Shown here in pieces: positions 26,386-38,043 of a stretch of 64,000 nt of DNA. The DNA is from Sphingomonas paeninsulae (GTDB lineage Bacteria > Pseudomonadota > Alphaproteobacteria > Sphingomonadales > Sphingomonadaceae). The stretch's first letter is position 1. Each line of letters opens with the position of its first letter. The notes below the pieces were generated by a model. It saw only the letters and a list, made by a program, of their open reading frames with translations, did not search any database and was not told the DNA's origin. The translations under genes were made by a program, and so were the position numbers. The stretch spans positions 2,121,001 to 2,185,000 of the forward strand of contig NZ_CP032829.1 of assembly GCF_003660165.1 (NCBI RefSeq). The letters are read 5' to 3'.

Positions 26386-27454
26386 TGCTTTATGTAATCG
26401 CCGATATGATGGGCTTCCCCGGCGTCCTGAATCTGTTGCGATATTTAAGCTTTCGCACCGGAGGCGCTGTAACCACGGCTCTTGTTCTCGGCTTGTTGAT
26501 CGGCCCGCGCTTCATCGGCTGGCTCCGTGTGCGTCAGGGCAAGGGGCAGCCGATCCGCGCCGATGGTCCTGCTACGCACCTTGCAAAAGTCGGCACCCCG
26601 ACGATGGGCGGGCTGATGATCCTGACCTCGCTTGGTGTTTCCAGCCTGTTGTGGATGGACTTGACCAACCCCTATGTCTGGGCCTGCATCCTCGTCACTT
26701 TCGGCTTCGGAGCCATCGGCTTCATGGACGATTGGGACAAAGTGCGGAAAAACAGCCATGCTGGCGTGTCTGGCCGCGTTCGTTTGCTGGGTGAGTTCGC
26801 CATTGCGATCATCGCCGCATGGATTATCACAAAGCATAACGGCACCGAACTTTATGTGCCGTTTTTCAGCAGTTTTCACCCCGATCTCGGTGTTTTCTAC
26901 ATCCTGTTTGCCGCATTCACGATGGTCGCGTTCGGTAATGCGGTGAACCTGACCGATGGTCTGGACGGACTGGCGACGATGCCGGTCATCATCGCCAGTG
27001 TTGCTTTCATGACGATCGTTTACCTCGCAGGTAACGCCAAGTTTGCCGTCTATCTCGGCATCCCGCACGTTCCCGGAGCCGGTGATCTGGCGATCTTCTG
27101 CGGCGGCATCGTCGGGGCGGGCCTTGCGTTCCTATGGTTCAACGCTCCCCCGGCAGCAGTGTTCATGGGTGACACCGGCAGCCTCGCTCTCGGCGGCGCT
27201 CTTGGTGCAATCGCGGTAACCGCGCACCATGAGATCGTGCTGGGGATCATCGGGGGCTGTTCGTCGTCGAGGCGATGTCGGTTATCATTCAGGTGTTCTT
27301 CTACAAGCGCACGGGCAAGCGTGTGTTCAAAATGGCACCGATCCACCATCATTTCGAACAACTCGGCTGGGCCGAGGCAACGGTTGTCATCCGTTTCTGG
27401 ATCATCAGCTTCGTGCTGGCGCTCGCGGGTCTCGCGACCCTGAAACTCAGGTGA
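26385..27454 (+). pseudogene. mraY: Phospho-MurNAc-pentapeptide transferase MraY, frameshifted (likely read error)
   Basis: MraY transfers phospho-MurNAc-pentapeptide to undecaprenyl phosphate to make lipid I. The frame from 26385 gives the expected multi-helix protein, with [27 protein letters not shown] and [17 protein letters not shown]. At 27252-27256 (GGGGG, then CTGTTC) one G is missing. The correct continuation is in the next frame as [36 protein letters not shown] and a stop at 27452-27454. Restoring one base gives a normal 356-residue protein. mraY is essential and there is no other copy here, so the break is almost certainly a homopolymer sequencing error. Confidence 0.93.
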
Positions 27455-28668
27455 TCACCAGCACCGCCTTTCGCGGCAAACGCTATGCGGTGCTTGGACT
27501 TGCGCGTTCGGGACGGGCGACTGTCGATGCTCTGCTGACGAGCGGGGCGGAGGTTGTTGCGTGGGATTCGAATGAGGATGCGCGTGAGGCGCTTGTCAGG
27601 AACGCCGAGCTTAGTTTCGCCGACCCACTCGAAACCGATCTGACCGGTTTCGCAGGCGTCGTCGTATCCCCCGGCGTCCCCCTGAACCGCCATCCCATCG
27701 CGGCTCATGCCGCAAAGTTTGGCGTACCCGTAATCGGTGACATCGAACTTTTCGCTCAGGGCCGTGCCGAACTGCCTCCGCATAAGGTTGTCGGCATCAC
27801 TGGGACTAACGGCAAATCAACCACGACCGCGCTGGTGCATCACATCCTGCAATCGTCGGGCGTGCCGACGATGATGGGCGGCAACATCGGGCTGCCGATT
27901 CTTGGGCAGGAGCCGTTGCCGACAGGTGGCGTCTATGTGCTGGAACTGTCGAGCTACCAGATCGACCTGACGTTCTCGCTCGACTGCGACGTCGCTGTAT
28001 TACTTAACATCACACCTGATCATCTCGATCGGTATGACGGGTTCGACGGCTATGCGGCATCGAAAGCGCGGCTCTTCGCGATGCAATCAACGGGGCACCC
28101 GGCAATCCGTGGTACAACGCCCACGCTCGATCAGTTCAACTGGGCTGCCTTGCAAGGGCCGCACAACGCCCAAAACGCAGCGGCGGCAATTGCTGTTTGC
28201 AAAGCTCTGGGCCTGACCGAAGCTCAAATCGAAACCGGCCTTCAGACCTACCCAGGCCTGCCACACCGCATGGAGCGCATTCGCGAGCGCGATGGCGTCC
28301 TCTATGTAAACGACAGCAAGGCAACCAACGCCACGTCGACCGCGCCAGCCCTCGCCGCTTATTCCCAAATCCTGTGGATACTCGGCGGGCAGGCAAAATC
28401 CGACGACCTCGACGCCTGCGCGCCCTATTTCGACCATGTGAAGACCGCGTTCGCCATCGGTCGCGATGGGCCGATGCTGGCAAACATTCTGCGTGACCAA
28501 ATGCCGGTTGTTCACTGCGTCACGCTCGACGTTGCCGTCCATCGCGCATCGATGGCCGCGCACCCCGGCGATACGGTACTATTATCGCCAGCCTGCGCCT
28601 CATTCGATCAATTTACCGATTTCGAGGCGCGGGGCGACGCGTTTCGTGCTCTTGTGGAGGCACTGTGA
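27451..28668 (+). CDS. murD: UDP-MurNAc-L-alanine:D-glutamate ligase MurD
   Basis: A 405-residue ligase adding D-glutamate to UDP-MurNAc-L-Ala. The start is GTG 27451, overlapping the true mraY stop. The open frame extends further upstream only because of the mraY frameshift and must not be taken as MurD sequence. Motifs: [62 protein letters not shown] and [17 protein letters not shown]. The length is a little short compared with E. coli but complete. Confidence 0.96.
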   Translation: MITSTAFRGKRYAVLGLARSGRATVDALLTSGAEVVAWDSNEDAREALVRNAELSFADPLETDLTGFAGVVVSPGVPLNRHPIAAHAAKFGVPVIGDIELFAQGRAELPPHKVVGITGTNGKSTTTALVHHILQSSGVPTMMGGNIGLPILGQEPLPTGGVYVLELSSYQIDLTFSLDCDVAVLLNITPDHLDRYDGFDGYAASKARLFAMQSTGHPAIRGTTPTLDQFNWAALQGPHNAQNAAAAIAVCKALGLTEAQIETGLQTYPGLPHRMERIRERDGVLYVNDSKATNATSTAPALAAYSQILWILGGQAKSDDLDACAPYFDHVKTAFAIGRDGPMLANILRDQMPVVHCVTLDVAVHRASMAAHPGDTVLLSPACASFDQFTDFEARGDAFRALVEAL

Positions 28669-29861
28669 ACACACCTGCCGCCCGCATCCGATCATCGGTT
28701 TCCGCCCGCCTCGGTCGCTCGGATCGTTCTGCGTTCGGCCTGTGGTTCTGGGAAATCGACCGCTTCCTGCTGCTGCTCGTCTTCATTCTGATCTCGGTTG
28801 GACTGATCGCCGTCGCCGCCGCATCCCCAGCCGCAGCCGATCGCTATTCGGGGGGCAACGTCACCGTCGCACCGCTGCACTATTTCTGGCGACAGCTCGC
28901 ATGGGTAGCACTCGGCATCCCTGTGATGATCGGTGTCTCGATGCTGCCAACACAAATCGCCCGTCGGTTCGCGCTCGGCGGTGCAGCGTTTTTCAGTTTA
29001 ATGCTGGTGCTGGTTCCCCTGATCGGCTCGCAAACCAACGGTGCCCGGCGCTGGATCGGCTTTGGGCTCGCGCAGTTTCAGCCTTCCGAATTCCTGAAAC
29101 CGTTTTTCGTCGTCAGCCTCGCTTGGCTGCTATCACTCCGCGCGCATGACCGCACTTTGCCCGTCATCCCGTTGTCCGGCCTCCTGACAGGGTTGGTTGC
29201 GGTGTTCCTGATGAAGCAGCCCGATTTCGGTCAGACGATCGTGTTCTTTACGATGTGGCTGGCCTTGTTGATGCTTTCGGGAATCTCGACCAAGATCATG
29301 GGCGTGCTCGGCGCTGCCGGGGTGGTCGGCATCGTGATGGCCTATCTGTTCTATCCGGTGGCAAAACTCCGCATCGACAACTTTCTGTTCAGCGAAGGCG
29401 ACACCTATCAAACAGACAGCGCCCGTGCGACGCTGACGGCAGGTGGCTTTTTCGGAACGGGGCCGGGCGGTGGCGAAATGAAATTCCACCTTCCCGAAGC
29501 ACACACTGACTATATTTTTTCGGTGATCGGCGAGGAATTCGGCCTGATCGCCTGCATCGCCATCGCAGTGTTGTTCCTTGCGATCGTAGTGCGGGTCTTC
29601 GTGAAACTGCTCGATGAGGAAGACCCGTTCATCGTCCTCGCCGCAGCGGGACTGACCACGCAGTTCGCCGTTCAGGCGCTGATCAACATGGCGGTCAACG
29701 TCAATCTCGCGCCGTCGAAGGGCATGACGTTGCCGTTTATCAGCTATGGCGGGTCGTCGATGATCGCACTTTCGATCGGCTTTGGGCTGCTGCTGGCGTT
29801 CACTCGTCGAAATCCGTATCTGACCCGCTCACCCTATGTCGTGCGCTGGAGCAAGAAGTGA
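28665..29861 (+). CDS. ftsW: Septal peptidoglycan polymerase FtsW
   Basis: A 398-residue SEDS-family membrane protein that polymerises glycan strands at the septum with FtsI. About ten membrane helices. Characteristic segments are GSQTNGARRWIGFGLAQFQPSEFLK, LMKQPDFGQTIVFF, HLPEAHTDYIFSVIGEEFG and GMTLPFISYGGSSM. Starts with GTG overlapping the murD stop. Complete. Confidence 0.96.
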   Translation: MNTPAARIRSSVSARLGRSDRSAFGLWFWEIDRFLLLLVFILISVGLIAVAAASPAAADRYSGGNVTVAPLHYFWRQLAWVALGIPVMIGVSMLPTQIARRFALGGAAFFSLMLVLVPLIGSQTNGARRWIGFGLAQFQPSEFLKPFFVVSLAWLLSLRAHDRTLPVIPLSGLLTGLVAVFLMKQPDFGQTIVFFTMWLALLMLSGISTKIMGVLGAAGVVGIVMAYLFYPVAKLRIDNFLFSEGDTYQTDSARATLTAGGFFGTGPGGGEMKFHLPEAHTDYIFSVIGEEFGLIACIAIAVLFLAIVVRVFVKLLDEEDPFIVLAAAGLTTQFAVQALINMAVNVNLAPSKGMTLPFISYGGSSMIALSIGFGLLLAFTRRNPYLTRSPYVVRWSKK

Positions 29862-30997
29862 CGGTTAGTAAGCATTTCGTCCTGGCCGCAGGCGGCACGG
29901 GCGGTCATATGATCCCGGCGCACGCGTTGGCGGCGGAACTGATTTCGCGTGGCCACCGGGTTGCTCTAATCACCGACGCGCGCGGCGCAAAGATTCCGGG
30001 ACTGTTCGACGGTGCACAGGTTCATACCCTGCCGGCCGGTCGCTTGACGAAAAACCCGTCGAGCTGGCCGGGCGCGGCAAAGGGCATTTACGACGGCCGC
30101 TCGATGGCGTTGCGCCTGTATGAATCGTTCGAGCCGTCGGCGGTGATCGGTTTCGGCGGCTATCCCGCTTTTCCCGCGCTGCTCGCCGCTCTGAAAGCAG
30201 GCGTGCCGACTGCTGTGCATGAACAGAATGCCGTCCTTGGCCGCGTCAACCGGCTGTTAGCCGGGCGTGTCGATGCCATTGCGACCGCTTATCCAAGCGT
30301 CGCGCGGATGAAGCCTGATTGGAACGGCAAAACCCATCTCGTCGGCAATCCTGTGCGAGAGGAAATCCTGAAAATCCGCGAACAGGACTTTCCGCCACTG
30401 GATGAGAACGGCATTTTCCGCGTGCTGGTCACTGGCGGAAGTCAGGGTGCCAGCATCTTGTCGCGCGTCGTGCCCGATGGTCTGGGGATGCTACCGCTGA
30501 ACTTCCGCCGTCGTTTGCAAGTCACGCAGCAATGCCGTGCCGAGGATATCGAGGCAGTTCGCGCGCGCTATGTCCAATTGGGCGTGCCTGCCGATCTTGC
30601 CACTTATCTACCCGATCTGCCCGATCGGCTGAGCTGGTCACATCTGGTCATCGGACGTGCAGGGGCCTCGACCATCGCCGAACTGACCGCCGCTGGACGT
30701 CCGGCAATCCTGATCCCGTTGCCAAGCGCAACCGATGATCACCAGACTGCCAACGTCCGTGAGATGGTTGAGGCAGGCGGCGCGCGGTCGATTGCCGAAC
30801 GTGATTTCTCCCCGGTCGAACTCGCCAAACAGATGCAGAAACTTGGTCTCGATCCGGCAGCGCTGGCAAATGCCGCGAGACGTGCGCGCGCTTGTGGGCG
30901 TCCCGAAGCAGGACGGGACCTGGCCGATTTGGTTGAAAGTCTGTCACCCGCAGCAATCCCGCCTGCGCCGATCAAATTGAAGCCCGCTTTCGCATGA
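29858..30997 (+). CDS. murG: Lipid II synthase MurG
   Basis: A 379-residue GT28 enzyme that adds GlcNAc to lipid I on the inner membrane face. GTG start overlapping fts[70 protein letters not shown] and [23 protein letters not shown] are the family motifs. Complete. Confidence 0.97.
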   Translation: MTVSKHFVLAAGGTGGHMIPAHALAAELISRGHRVALITDARGAKIPGLFDGAQVHTLPAGRLTKNPSSWPGAAKGIYDGRSMALRLYESFEPSAVIGFGGYPAFPALLAALKAGVPTAVHEQNAVLGRVNRLLAGRVDAIATAYPSVARMKPDWNGKTHLVGNPVREEILKIREQDFPPLDENGIFRVLVTGGSQGASILSRVVPDGLGMLPLNFRRRLQVTQQCRAEDIEAVRARYVQLGVPADLATYLPDLPDRLSWSHLVIGRAGASTIAELTAAGRPAILIPLPSATDDHQTANVREMVEAGGARSIAERDFSPVELAKQMQKLGLDPAALANAARRARACGRPEAGRDLADLVESLSPAAIPPAPIKLKPAFA

Positions 30998-32400
30998 GGG
31001 GCGTGGCAACCGACATTGGCACGATCCACTTCATCGGCATCGGCGGCATAGGCATGTCCGGCATTGCGGAGGTCATGCACAACCTTGGCTATAAGGTGCA
31101 GGGTTCGGACGTTTCCGAAGGCTATGTGATCGAGGGGCTGCGGAAGCGTGGCATCGACGTGAAGATCGGCCATTCCGCCGATAACCTTGGCGATGCTGTG
31201 GTTGTGGTCACTTCGACGGCAATCAAGCGCGGCAATCCTGAAGTCGAGCGCGCATTGGAAACGCGTGTGCCCGTTGTGCGTCGCGCCGAAATGCTGGCCG
31301 AACTGATGCGGCTGAAATCGACGGTTGCGGTTGCGGGAACACATGGCAAAACCACGACGACGTCGATGATCGCGGCGATGCTCGATGCGGGCGGGGTCGA
31401 TCCGACCGTTATCAATGGCGGCATCATCAATAGCTATGGTTCGAACGCGCGACTCGGCGCCAGCGACTGGATGGTGGTCGAAGCGGACGAGAGCGACGGC
31501 AGTTTCCTGCGCCTCGATGGAACGATTGCGGTCGTCACCAATATCGATCCCGAGCACCTCGATCATTATGGTTCGTTTGACGCGGTAAAGGATGCGTTTG
31601 TCGAATTTATCGAGAACGTGCCCTTTTATGGAGCGGCGATCCTCTGCCTCGATCATCCCGAGGTTCAGGCTTTATTGCCGCGTATTCGTGATCGCCGGAT
31701 CGTGACTTACGGCTTTAGCGCGCAAGCCGATGTGCGCGGTGTCAATGTTATACCGGGCAGCGGTGGCAACCGGTTCGAAGCGATGGTGCGGAGCCGTGAT
31801 GGTAGCATCCGCAGCATAGAGGATATCGCGCTCCCCATGTCGGGCCGCCACAATGTCCAGAATGCGCTGGCGGCGATTGCTGTGGCGATCGAGCTCGGAC
31901 TGGACGATGCGACGATTCAACAGGGGTTCGCTAAGTTCGGTGGCGTGAAGCGCCGTTTTACCAATGTCGGCGAAACCGAGGGTGTGACGATCATTGACGA
32001 TTACGGCCATCATCCGGTCGAAATTCGAGCCGTCCTTTCGGCAGCGCGAGAGGGGGCGACAGGACGGGTGATCGCCGTCGTTCAGCCACACCGTTATACG
32101 CGGCTTGGTGGTCTGATCGACGATTTTGCTCAGGCGTTTAACGATGCCGACATGGTCTATGTCACGCCGGTCTATGCGGCGGGCGAGCTGCCGATCGAGG
32201 GGGTCAGCGCGGCTGCTCTGGTCGACAAACTGAGGCAACGCGGACACCGGGCGGCCGCGGAGATTGCCGATGCCGGGGCGCTGGCCCTGGCGCTGGCTGG
32301 AGAGGCTCAGCCGGGCGACATGGTCGTCTGCCTTGGGGCTGGCGATATCACGAAATGGGCGGCGGGACTTGCTGCGGGCATAGAGGGCGCGCGGCCATGA
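30994..32400 (+). CDS. murC: UDP-MurNAc:L-alanine ligase MurC
   Basis: A 468-residue ligase adding L-alanine to UDP-MurNAc, the first stem residue. [23 protein letters not shown] at the N-terminus, ATP motif [18 protein letters not shown] (about 112-129), then [27 protein letters not shown] and [17 protein letters not shown] overlaps the murG stop by four bases. Complete. Confidence 0.97.
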   Translation: MRGVATDIGTIHFIGIGGIGMSGIAEVMHNLGYKVQGSDVSEGYVIEGLRKRGIDVKIGHSADNLGDAVVVVTSTAIKRGNPEVERALETRVPVVRRAEMLAELMRLKSTVAVAGTHGKTTTTSMIAAMLDAGGVDPTVINGGIINSYGSNARLGASDWMVVEADESDGSFLRLDGTIAVVTNIDPEHLDHYGSFDAVKDAFVEFIENVPFYGAAILCLDHPEVQALLPRIRDRRIVTYGFSAQADVRGVNVIPGSGGNRFEAMVRSRDGSIRSIEDIALPMSGRHNVQNALAAIAVAIELGLDDATIQQGFAKFGGVKRRFTNVGETEGVTIIDDYGHHPVEIRAVLSAAREGATGRVIAVVQPHRYTRLGGLIDDFAQAFNDADMVYVTPVYAAGELPIEGVSAAALVDKLRQRGHRAAAEIADAGALALALAGEAQPGDMVVCLGAGDITKWAAGLAAGIEGARP

Positions 32401-33293
32401 CCCAGACGCTTGCCCCTGTCGAAGTGCGCGGTCGCCTGACCGCAAACGCTCCGCTTGCGCCGCTAGTGTGGTTTAAGACTGGCGGTCCGACCGATGAATT
32501 GTTCGAGCCAGCCGATGTTGCCGACCTGCAGGATTACCTGCGCGCAACGCCCGCTGATGTGTCAATCTGGCCGTTGGGGCTGGGGTCTAACCTGATTGTT
32601 CGCGACGGCGGTGTGCGGGGCATCACTGTGCGTCTTGGTAAGGCGTTTGCGAGCATCACAGTTGAGGGCAATACGCTCACCTGCGGAGCGGGAACTCCGG
32701 GCATTTCGGTGGCGAGCTATGCGCGCGACAATGCGATTGCCGGGCTTGAATTTCTGCGCGGGATACCGGGAACGGTCGGCGGCGCGGTGCGGATGAATGC
32801 GGGTGCCTATGGCCGCGAAGTGGCCGATTGTCTGGTCAGCGCCGATATCGTGCTGCGCTCGGGCGAACGGCGCGTGATCGCGGTCGATGATCTCGGCTAC
32901 ACCTATCGCCACTCTGAATTGCCCGACGGTGCGATCGTCGTGGGCGCGACCTTTGCCGGAGTGCCGGGGTCGCCCGCGATTATCGGTGCAGAAATGGATC
33001 GGATCGCGACAGAGCGGGAAGCCTCCCAGCCGTTGAGGAGCCGAACCGGGGGATCAACTTTCAAAAATCCTGAAGGTCAAAAGGCGTGGGCGCTGGTCGA
33101 TGCGGCCGGGTGTCGCGGGCTGCGTCGTGGGGACGCGCAAGTGTCCGAGAAACATTGTAATTTTCTGCTGAACCTTGGGTCTGCGACGAGTGCGGAGATC
33201 GAGGCGCTGGGCGAGGAGGTTCGTGAGCGGGTGCTGGCGCATTCCGGTGTTACGCTCGAGTGGGAAATTCAACGAATTGGGGAAACGGCGTGA
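32397..33293 (+). CDS. murB: UDP-N-acetylenolpyruvoylglucosamine reductase MurB
   Basis: A 298-residue flavoprotein reducing UDP-GlcNAc-enolpyruvate to UDP-MurNAc with NADPH. The start at 32397 overlaps the murC stop (an upstream ATG at 32355 lies within murC). FAD domain: [31 protein letters not shown] and [18 protein letters not shown]. Catalytic Ser in [14 protein letters not shown], and [13 protein letters not shown] near the end, fit the type II MurB. Complete. Confidence 0.97.
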   Translation: MTQTLAPVEVRGRLTANAPLAPLVWFKTGGPTDELFEPADVADLQDYLRATPADVSIWPLGLGSNLIVRDGGVRGITVRLGKAFASITVEGNTLTCGAGTPGISVASYARDNAIAGLEFLRGIPGTVGGAVRMNAGAYGREVADCLVSADIVLRSGERRVIAVDDLGYTYRHSELPDGAIVVGATFAGVPGSPAIIGAEMDRIATEREASQPLRSRTGGSTFKNPEGQKAWALVDAAGCRGLRRGDAQVSEKHCNFLLNLGSATSAEIEALGEEVRERVLAHSGVTLEWEIQRIGETA

Positions 33294-34197
33294 AGGTCGT
33301 GGTTCTGATGGGCGGCTGGTCCGCCGAGCGCGAGGTTTCACTGGTGTCGGGCGCTGGCTGTGCCGATGCGTTGGAGCGGCTGGGGCATGAGGTGGTCCGC
33401 ATCGATATGGACCGCGACGTTGCGCTGCGGCTGTCCGAAGTGAAGCCCGACGTCGTGTTCAATGCGCTGCACGGTACGCCCGGTGAGGATGGTTCGGTGC
33501 AGGGTATGCTCGACCTGATGGGCCTGAAGTATACGCATTCCGGGCTGGCGACATCGGTGATCGCGATCGACAAGGTGCTGACCAAACAGTCACTGGTTCC
33601 GCATGGAGTTCGGATGCCGGGTGGGCACATCGTTAAATCGGAGTCGCTGTATCTGGGCGATCCTCTGCCGCGCCCTTATGTCCTGAAACCCATCAACGAG
33701 GGGTCTTCGGTCGGAGTTGCGATCGTCACGGCGAGTGGCAATTATGGCAACCCGATAGGACGCGATGTGGTGGGTCCGTGGCAGGAGTTTGAGGAACTGC
33801 TGGCCGAACCGTTCATCCGGGGCCGCGAACTGACGACAGCAGTCGTTGGGAACCGGGTGTTGGCGGTGACCGAGTTAAAGCCGAAAAGCGGTTTCTATGA
33901 CTATGATTCCAAATACACCGATGGGATGACCGAACACGTCTGCCCTGCAAACATTCCCGAGGAAATTGCCGCTGCCTGCCTGGAAATGGCGTTGAAGGCG
34001 CACCGCGTTCTCGGTTGCCGTGGAACGTCGCGCAGCGATTTCCGCTGGGACGATGAGCGTGGGATCGACGGCCTCTATCTGTTGGAGGTCAACACGCAGC
34101 CGGGATGACGCCATTGAGCCTCGTTCCCGAACAGGCGAAATATCTCGGCCAGAGCTACGATCAACTCGTCCAATGCATTCTGGAGGATGCCCAATGA
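33290..34197 (+). pseudogene. ddl: D-alanine-D-alanine ligase Ddl, frameshifted near the end (likely read error)
   Basis: An ATP-grasp ligase that makes D-Ala-D-Ala. GTG start at 33290 overlaps murB's stop. VVVLMGGWSAEREVSLVSG, VFNALHGTPGEDGSVQGMLDL, KPINEGSSVGVAIV and GLYLLEVNTQPG are present. After LEVNTQPG the frame hits a premature TGA. With one more G in the run 34102-34104 it continues MTPLSLVPEQAKYLGQSYDQ and stops at 34195-34197, exactly overlapping the ftsQ start as ATGA. The repaired product is about 302 residues and normal. Very probably a sequencing error. Confidence 0.92.
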
Positions 34198-35213
34198 CGG
34201 CTGCATCGATCAAGCGCGGCGGCAACGGGGGAACCCGCAAACCGCGCGCGACCGTCAAGGGTAAAGCGGGCAAGTCGAAACCCTCGATGCTGGCGCGGAG
34301 CATAGAGTCGATCCCGATCAGCGCGACTGCGATGCAACGGATCGTAACCTTCTCGATCCTCGGTGTCGCAGGCGCGGCGGTGATTTCCATTGCGGTGATG
34401 CTGGGCTTGCCAGCCTATGCTGCCGCTCAACTGTCCGAAATCGTTGGCGGCGCAGGTTTCGCGGTGAAGCGCGTCGAGGTCACCGGTATCGACCGGATGG
34501 ATCGGCTGACCGTTTATGCCGTCGCGCTCGATCAGAAAAGCCGTGCGATGCCGCTGGTCGATCTGGACAAAGTACGCGGCGAATTGCTGCAATATGGCTG
34601 GATCGCCGATGCACGTGTGTCGCGGCGCCTGCCCGATACGCTGGTGGTGGACATCGTCGAGCGGAAACCTGCGGCGGTGTGGCAACACGAGCAGCAATTG
34701 TCGCTGATCGATGACAAGGGCGTTGTTCTGGAACCGGTTGCGCTGAACGCGATGCCCGATCTGCCGTTGGTTATCGGACCCGATGCCAATGTGCAGGCGA
34801 CGGCACTGACTGATCTGATGGGTCATGCGCCACGTCTAAAACCGATGCTCGCGGGAGCGACCTGGGTCGGCAATCGCCGTTGGGATTTGCGTTTCCAGTC
34901 GGGTGAAGTGCTTGCCCTGCCAGAGGGGGATGCGCCGTCGGCCAAGGCGTTGGCAAAATTTTCCGCTATGGATGGGGTGGACCGATTGCTCGGGCGTGGT
35001 TTCGTGCGTTTTGATATGCGCGATCCGGCCAAGATGTTCGTGCGCGTGAGCCGCGACAAGCCGCGCATCGACAAGCCAGCCGGTACGGATAATAACGACG
35101 ATCAGCACAACGAAGGGGTATCGCATAATGGCACAGCCGCGCCGCGAGAATCTGATCACCGCGCTCGATATCGGGTCGTGGAAAGTGTCTGCGCTGATCG
35201 CCGAACGGGGTGA
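34194..35213 (+). CDS. ftsQ: Cell division protein FtsQ (C-terminus probably misframed)
   Basis: A bitopic division protein. Basic cytoplasmic N-terminus, membrane helix at about 60-80 (TFSILGVAGAAVISIAVML), POTRA domain (VKRVEVTGIDRMDRLTVYAVAL) and the beta domain with YGWIADARVSRRLPDTLVVDIVERKPAAVWQ. As written the frame runs 86 bases into ftsA. If one G is added to the GGGG run at 35115-35118, it ends at a TAA (35126-35128) that overlaps the ftsA ATG, the junction pattern seen throughout this cluster. I think the true end is 35128. Confidence 0.9.
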   Translation: MTAASIKRGGNGGTRKPRATVKGKAGKSKPSMLARSIESIPISATAMQRIVTFSILGVAGAAVISIAVMLGLPAYAAAQLSEIVGGAGFAVKRVEVTGIDRMDRLTVYAVALDQKSRAMPLVDLDKVRGELLQYGWIADARVSRRLPDTLVVDIVERKPAAVWQHEQQLSLIDDKGVVLEPVALNAMPDLPLVIGPDANVQATALTDLMGHAPRLKPMLAGATWVGNRRWDLRFQSGEVLALPEGDAPSAKALAKFSAMDGVDRLLGRGFVRFDMRDPAKMFVRVSRDKPRIDKPAGTDNNDDQHNEGVSHNGTAAPRESDHRARYRVVESVCADRRTG

Positions 35214-36390
35214 GGGCGGCGATCTGACCGTGCTTGGCACCGGACAGCGCGAAAGCCGGGGCGTGCGGCGGGGCTATATCGCTGACATGGATCTGACCGA
35301 AAAAGCTGTGCGCGAGGCAGTTGAACAGGCCGAACGGATCGCGGGCACAAATATCGAGGATGTCTGGGTCAGTTTCTCGGCGGGTGGCCTCGTTAGCGAT
35401 ATCGCTTCCGTCGAGGTTGAGCTTGGCGGGCATCGCATCGAACAGGACGATATCGACGAACTGCTGGCGGCGGGGCGCAGCTCGATCGACCCCGATGGGC
35501 GCATGGTCCTCCACGCGCAGCCAACACTTTACACTCTCGACGGGTTGCAGGGCGTGAAGAAGCCGTTGGGTCTCCACGCCGATACGTTGGGAGTCGATAT
35601 CCATGTGGTTGCGGCGGACGGTTCGCCGGTTCGCAATCTCGATCTCTGCGTGCGCTCGGCGCATCTCGAAGTGAAGTCGATCGTCGCGTCGCCAGTCGCG
35701 ACGGGCATGGCTTGTCTATCGGACGAGGAACGCGAACTGGGCGTCGCACTGGTCGAAATGGGCGCTGGTGTGACAAATGTTTCGCTGTTCGCGGGCGGCG
35801 TGCTGGTCGGGCTGGCATCGATTCCGTTCGGCGGATCGGACATCACCGACGACATAGCGTCCGCTTTTGGGACACGTCGCAATCAGGCCGAGCGCATGAA
35901 GTGCTTTTTCGGATCGGCGACTGCCAGCCCGAAAGACAATCATGACATGATTGAGGTCGCGCCTTTGTCGACCGAAGAAGAGCAGGGCGAAACGGCCCGG
36001 ATCACACGGGCGGCATTGATCGCGGTCATTCGTCAGCGGCTCGAGCATCTGATGGGCGAAGTTGCCAAGGCGCTAAAGGACCTCGGCTTTTCAGGGCCGG
36101 TCGGTCGGCAGGTCGTTCTCACCGGCGGCGGTGCGGAGTTAAAGGGTATTGCCGACTATGCGCAGGGTTCGCTGGGCCGTGCTGTCCGGGTTGGGCGGCC
36201 GCGCGGAATCGTTGGTTTGCCCGAAGCGCATAGCGGTCCGGGGTTCGCTACGCTTGCGGGTTTGATCCATTATGCGGCGTCCGATCCGATCGATTTACGA
36301 GCGATCGTACCTGCGGGGCAGACCGTTCATCGGCTGCCAGCGGGTGGGCTGGTTCAACGTTTGATGGCTGCATTTCGGAGCGGTTATTAA
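35128..36390 (+). CDS. ftsA: Cell division protein FtsA
   Basis: A 420-residue actin-like ATPase that tethers FtsZ to the membrane. [17 protein letters not shown] (phosphate 1), the SHS2 region with [41 protein letters not shown] (phosphate 2) and [18 protein letters not shown] (adenosine motif). The C-terminal amphipathic sequence [13 protein letters not shown] is the membrane-targeting helix. Complete. Confidence 0.97.
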   Translation: MAQPRRENLITALDIGSWKVSALIAERGEGGDLTVLGTGQRESRGVRRGYIADMDLTEKAVREAVEQAERIAGTNIEDVWVSFSAGGLVSDIASVEVELGGHRIEQDDIDELLAAGRSSIDPDGRMVLHAQPTLYTLDGLQGVKKPLGLHADTLGVDIHVVAADGSPVRNLDLCVRSAHLEVKSIVASPVATGMACLSDEERELGVALVEMGAGVTNVSLFAGGVLVGLASIPFGGSDITDDIASAFGTRRNQAERMKCFFGSATASPKDNHDMIEVAPLSTEEEQGETARITRAALIAVIRQRLEHLMGEVAKALKDLGFSGPVGRQVVLTGGGAELKGIADYAQGSLGRAVRVGRPRGIVGLPEAHSGPGFATLAGLIHYAASDPIDLRAIVPAGQTVHRLPAGGLVQRLMAAFRSGY

Positions 36391-36491
36391 AAAAAGCAGT
36401 TTTCGTTAACTTTTTACGTGATTCGATGAGTCGCTTAGTGCAAAAGAACTCAGGGTCAGGTTTTGACCCGCAAAATGAAGGGGATATTTCG

Positions 36492-37922
36492 ATGAGTATC
36501 GAATTCTTGCCACCGGAAGTGGATGAGCTTCGTCCACGTATCTGTGTAATTGGTGTCGGCGGTGCGGGCGGAAACGCCATTGCCAACATGATTGCCAGCC
36601 AGGTGCAGGGGGTCGATTTCATCGTCGCCAACACGGACGCGCAGGCGCTGAATTCCAGCGCCGCCGAACGGCGTTTGCAACTTGGCCTGAAGATTACGCA
36701 GGGTCTGGGCGCTGGATCGCGTCCTGAAATCGGCAAAGCAGCGGCAGAGGAAACTCTCGAGCAGGTCGAAAAGGCGCTCGATGGGTCGCACATGTGCTTC
36801 ATCGCGGCAGGCATGGGCGGCGGCACCGGAACGGGTGCGGCTCCCGTCATTGCAAAGGCTGCGCGCGATCGTGGGATCCTGACCGTTGGTGTCGTCACCA
36901 AGCCGTTCAGCTTCGAAGGTTCGCGCCGTATGAAAGCTGCGGAAGCGGGCATTATCGAATTGCAGAAGCACGTCGATACGCTGATCGTCATTCCGAACCA
37001 GAATTTGTTCCTGATCGCCAACCCTTCGACGACGTTCAAGGACGCTTTCAAGATGGCCGATGAAGTCCTGCAACAGGGCGTTCGCGGGATCACCGACCTG
37101 ATGGTGATGCCCGGCCTGATCAACCTTGATTTCGCCGACGTTCGTTCCGTCATGGGCGAAATGGGCAAGGCGATGATGGGAACCGGCGAAGCCGAGGGCG
37201 ACAACCGCGCCATCGAAGCAGCCGAAAAAGCCATCGCCAACCCGCTGCTGGACGGTGTGTCGATGAAGGGCGCAAAGGGCGTTATCATCTCGATCACCGG
37301 CGGCGAAGATATGCGCCTGATGGAAGTCGATGAAGCGGCCAGCCACATCAAGGAACTGGTCGATCCCGACGCCAACATCATTTGGGGTTCGGCGTTCAAC
37401 AACTCGTTGGACGGCAAGATCCGCGTTTCGGTTGTGGCGACCGGTATCGAAGCAGAAGCTTCGGCGATGCCAGAACCGGCCCGCGTGTTCGCATTCCCGG
37501 GCTTCAAAAAGCCTGAAGCAGCGGCTCCTGTCGCCGCTACTCTACAGGCCGAACCCGCGCCCGTAGCTGTTGCGGAGGCTGCTCCTGAAGTTGTAAGCGA
37601 AGCCGCTCCTGCGCCCGTTGTCGAAGCTGCACGCTTTGTCGATTCAAGCCTGACTGAAGACGAGTTATTGCTCGACACCGGTACGATGCTTGATGCTGCA
37701 GGGACGAGTGATCCCGTGGCTGAGGCACCGAAGGCCGGAAGTCGCTGGCTTTCCACTCCTGCGGCAGAGCCAGAAGCCAAGGCACCTACGCCCGGCGGTG
37801 GCACGTTGTTCGAACGGATGTCGAACATTGCGCGTGGTTCGGCAAAGGTCGACCCCGGCGCCGACGCGTCGAAAGACCCGCTCGACATTCCGCGTTTTCT
37901 GAACCGGCAGAATAATCAGTAA
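36492..37922 (+). CDS. ftsZ: Cell division GTPase FtsZ
   Basis: A 476-residue tubulin-like GTPase that forms the division ring. ATG 36492 is preferred (GGGGATATTTCG upstream as ribosome site). An ATG at 36426 would add 22 residues that do not resemble Fts[18 protein letters not shown] (17-33), the tubulin signature [10 protein letters not shown] (about 109-118), [19 protein letters not shown] and [14 protein letters not shown] are conserved. A long Ala/Pro/Glu linker follows, and the C-terminal peptide DIPRFLNRQ binds FtsA. Complete. Confidence 0.97.
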   Translation: MSIEFLPPEVDELRPRICVIGVGGAGGNAIANMIASQVQGVDFIVANTDAQALNSSAAERRLQLGLKITQGLGAGSRPEIGKAAAEETLEQVEKALDGSHMCFIAAGMGGGTGTGAAPVIAKAARDRGILTVGVVTKPFSFEGSRRMKAAEAGIIELQKHVDTLIVIPNQNLFLIANPSTTFKDAFKMADEVLQQGVRGITDLMVMPGLINLDFADVRSVMGEMGKAMMGTGEAEGDNRAIEAAEKAIANPLLDGVSMKGAKGVIISITGGEDMRLMEVDEAASHIKELVDPDANIIWGSAFNNSLDGKIRVSVVATGIEAEASAMPEPARVFAFPGFKKPEAAAPVAATLQAEPAPVAVAEAAPEVVSEAAPAPVVEAARFVDSSLTEDELLLDTGTMLDAAGTSDPVAEAPKAGSRWLSTPAAEPEAKAPTPGGGTLFERMSNIARGSAKVDPGADASKDPLDIPRFLNRQNNQ

Positions 37923-37946
37923 TCAGAATAACCAATAAACCGTATT

Positions 37947-37983
37947 GCCGGTCCGGTTCGTCCTTGGTGCGAACCGGCCCGGC
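37947..37983 (+). terminator. Strong hairpin after ftsZ
   Basis: GCCGGTCCGGTTCG (37947-37960) pairs with CGAACCGGCCCGGC (37970-37983) at 13 of 14 positions, with a 9-base loop. It lies 25 bases after the ftsZ stop. There is no T run, so termination would need Rho, or the hairpin may protect the mRNA 3' end. Confidence 0.55.
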
Positions 37984-38043
37984 GCGCTGGCAATCAGCCA
38001 GTGCTTGCCCCGACCGGCCCTGGTCCGGTAATCAAGGGCGATA

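Noticed and set aside
27229-27450. N-terminal extension of murD
   Set aside because: These codons are the out-of-frame end of mraY; MurD proper starts at GTG 27451.
36248-37888. 546-codon leftward open frame opposite ftsA and ftsZ
   Set aside because: Very Ser/Ala-rich, no domain, wholly antisense to ftsZ, whose frame has clear motifs. A high-GC shadow frame.
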